Assembly: GCA_016702705.1 (NCBI GenBank)
Contig: JADJDM010000001.1
Span: 496,001 to 560,000, forward strand
Source of the DNA: Bacteroidota bacterium
GTDB lineage: Bacteria > Bacteroidota > Bacteroidia > B-17B0 > Aurantibacillaceae
Reading direction: 5' to 3'
DNA length: 64,000 bases
Below the pieces are notes generated by a model, which saw only the letters and a list, made by a program, of their open reading frames with translations, ran no database searches and was not told where the DNA came from. Positions 63,406 through 64,000 of the stretch are shown piece after piece (position 1 is the first letter of the stretch; every line of letters begins with the position of its first letter). Position numbers and translations under genes: made by a program.

Positions 63406-63720
63406 TTAAAGTGGCACCGCAGGTAAATCTTTACCAAATTGTTCCCACTCGTAGGTTTTTTTGTCGGTTCTATCAAACCAATACATTCTGCTTTTTCCAG
63501 TTTCTGTATCCCAAACTAACACATAATGATAAACTGTTGTGCCTTCCGCATTGTAAACACAAGCTTGGTTCATCATGTATTTACCTGATGCCATTGCGTT
63601 GCTGGTCAATTGTTTCATTGGCGCAACTTCTGCATGCGCAGGTTGAATGCTTTTAATTAAAAAAGCTCCAGATAAAAGCATCGCTGATACTCCTATGGAA
63701 ATTTGTAAAAATTTGTTCAT
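63406..63720 (-). CDS. Small exported hypothetical protein
   Basis: A 104-residue protein with an N-terminal signal or anchor (KFLQISIGVSAMLLSGAFLI). The remainder carries aromatic beta strands (TTVYHYVLVWDTETGKSRMYWFDRTDKK). No family is recognised. It lies between the ACGAAT repeat region and a truncated SRPBCC gene on the same strand. Confidence 0.55.
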   Translation of the reverse strand: MNKFLQISIGVSAMLLSGAFLIKSIQPAHAEVAPMKQLTSNAMASGKYMMNQACVYNAEGTTVYHYVLVWDTETGKSRMYWFDRTDKKTYEWEQFGKDLPAVPL

Positions 63721-63773
63721 GGTTTTTTTATCTAATGTAAGATAATTACAGCAGATTTAAAAAAATCACAACA

Positions 63774-64000
63774 TTAATTGTTCATCCTTTGTTCAGCAAG
63801 TAGTTTAATGTAATTATTTCTTTCAATCAAAAAATTTTTCAAATAACGATTTAAGAAAAGTTTCTCGGCTAATTTGCCCAGTGCACCAAGCGGCGCAGCG
63901 TATTCAAAAATGTCTGTCATAGTAGTTGTGTTACCCGATTCGGTAAAAACATGTTGATGATAAATTTTTTTAAATGCCCCGTTTACCATTTCATCTACAA
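63774..64000 (-). CDS. SRPBCC-family protein, 5' end outside the window
   Basis: Only the C-terminal ~75 residues are visible. The reading frame is open up to the window edge, so the gene begins beyond 64000. The sequence DEMVNGAFKKIYHQHVFTE, then TTMTDIFEYAAPLGALGKLAEKLF matches the C-terminal half of SRPBCC (START-like, polyketide cyclase/dehydrase) proteins of the YfcH-N or cell-division-inhibitor type. Ligand unknown. Confidence 0.75.
   Translation of the reverse strand, partial: VDEMVNGAFKKIYHQHVFTESGNTTTMTDIFEYAAPLGALGKLAEKLFLNRYLKNFLIERNNYIKLLAEQRMNN

Overview
The window is AT-rich (about one-third G+C by eye) chromosomal DNA from a Bacteroidota bacterium, most likely a gliding or type IX secretion (T9SS) lineage of the Flavobacteriales type. 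The evidence is gldH and gldC, several large secreted proteins with T9SS type A C-terminal domains, the Bat (aerotolerance) operon, a GLPGLI protein, a DUF4296 lipoprotein, and promoters of the Bacteroidota form (TTG, about 19 nt, TAnnTTTG). No plasmid, phage or insertion-sequence genes were seen.

Layout. 1-0.6 kb: a CAU tRNA with its terminator, followed by a tandem array of tRNA 5'-half remnants carrying an 18-bp palindrome. 0.6-7 kb: aldehyde dehydrogenase and thiL, a small HTH regulator, a secreted trypsin-like protease apparently fused to an outer-membrane barrel, and a DUF1566 lipoprotein. 7-13.6 kb: gldH, ricT, holB, gldC and ispF, with a TPR-SpoIIE phosphatase between ricT and holB. 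13.5-22 kb: the complete Bat operon on the minus strand (moxR, DUF58, a membrane protein, batA, batB, batC, batD, batE). 22-26.9 kb: a GT-C-like membrane protein, GT2 glycosyltransferase, LolE-like permease and a NamZ-type muramidase. 26.9-38 kb: an outer-membrane barrel with a secreted WD40-caspase, a T9SS alpha/beta hydrolase, a TPM protein, a second SpoIIE phosphatase, GNAT and OmpA proteins. 38-40 kb: a damaged lepA. 40-51.2 kb: two giant T9SS proteins, then a TonB-receptor-like barrel with GLPGLI and DUF481 proteins. 51-57 kb: an RNA methyltransferase, OmpA lipoprotein, mscL, a nucleoside transporter and another T9SS protein. 57-62.8 kb: ileS, a DksA/TraR-like protein with a histone-H1-like tail, lspA and a DUF4296 lipoprotein. 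The right edge holds small genes and a truncated SRPBCC protein.

How it fits together. Most of the window serves the cell envelope: lipoprotein maturation (lspA) and export (LolE-like), gliding lipoproteins, T9SS cargo, outer-membrane barrels, peptidoglycan-anchored OmpA proteins and the Bat complex. Two SpoIIE-type phosphatases and the WD40-caspase point to signalling or proteolytic control.

Caveat and main novelties. At least seven genes are broken by single-base indels, mostly in A/T homopolymers, one by an in-frame TGA, and lepA by two larger deletions. Because ileS is essential, much of this is probably sequencing error. The observations most worth pursuing are (1) a heptamer TGCCCCG/CGGGGCA seen 24 times outside the array where about one is expected, which imposes unusual codons; (2) a palindrome placed exactly in the loops of tRNA hairpins within a tandem array; (3) the secreted WD40-caspase/barrel pair; (4) the protease-barrel fusion; and (5) the H1-tailed DksA-like protein.
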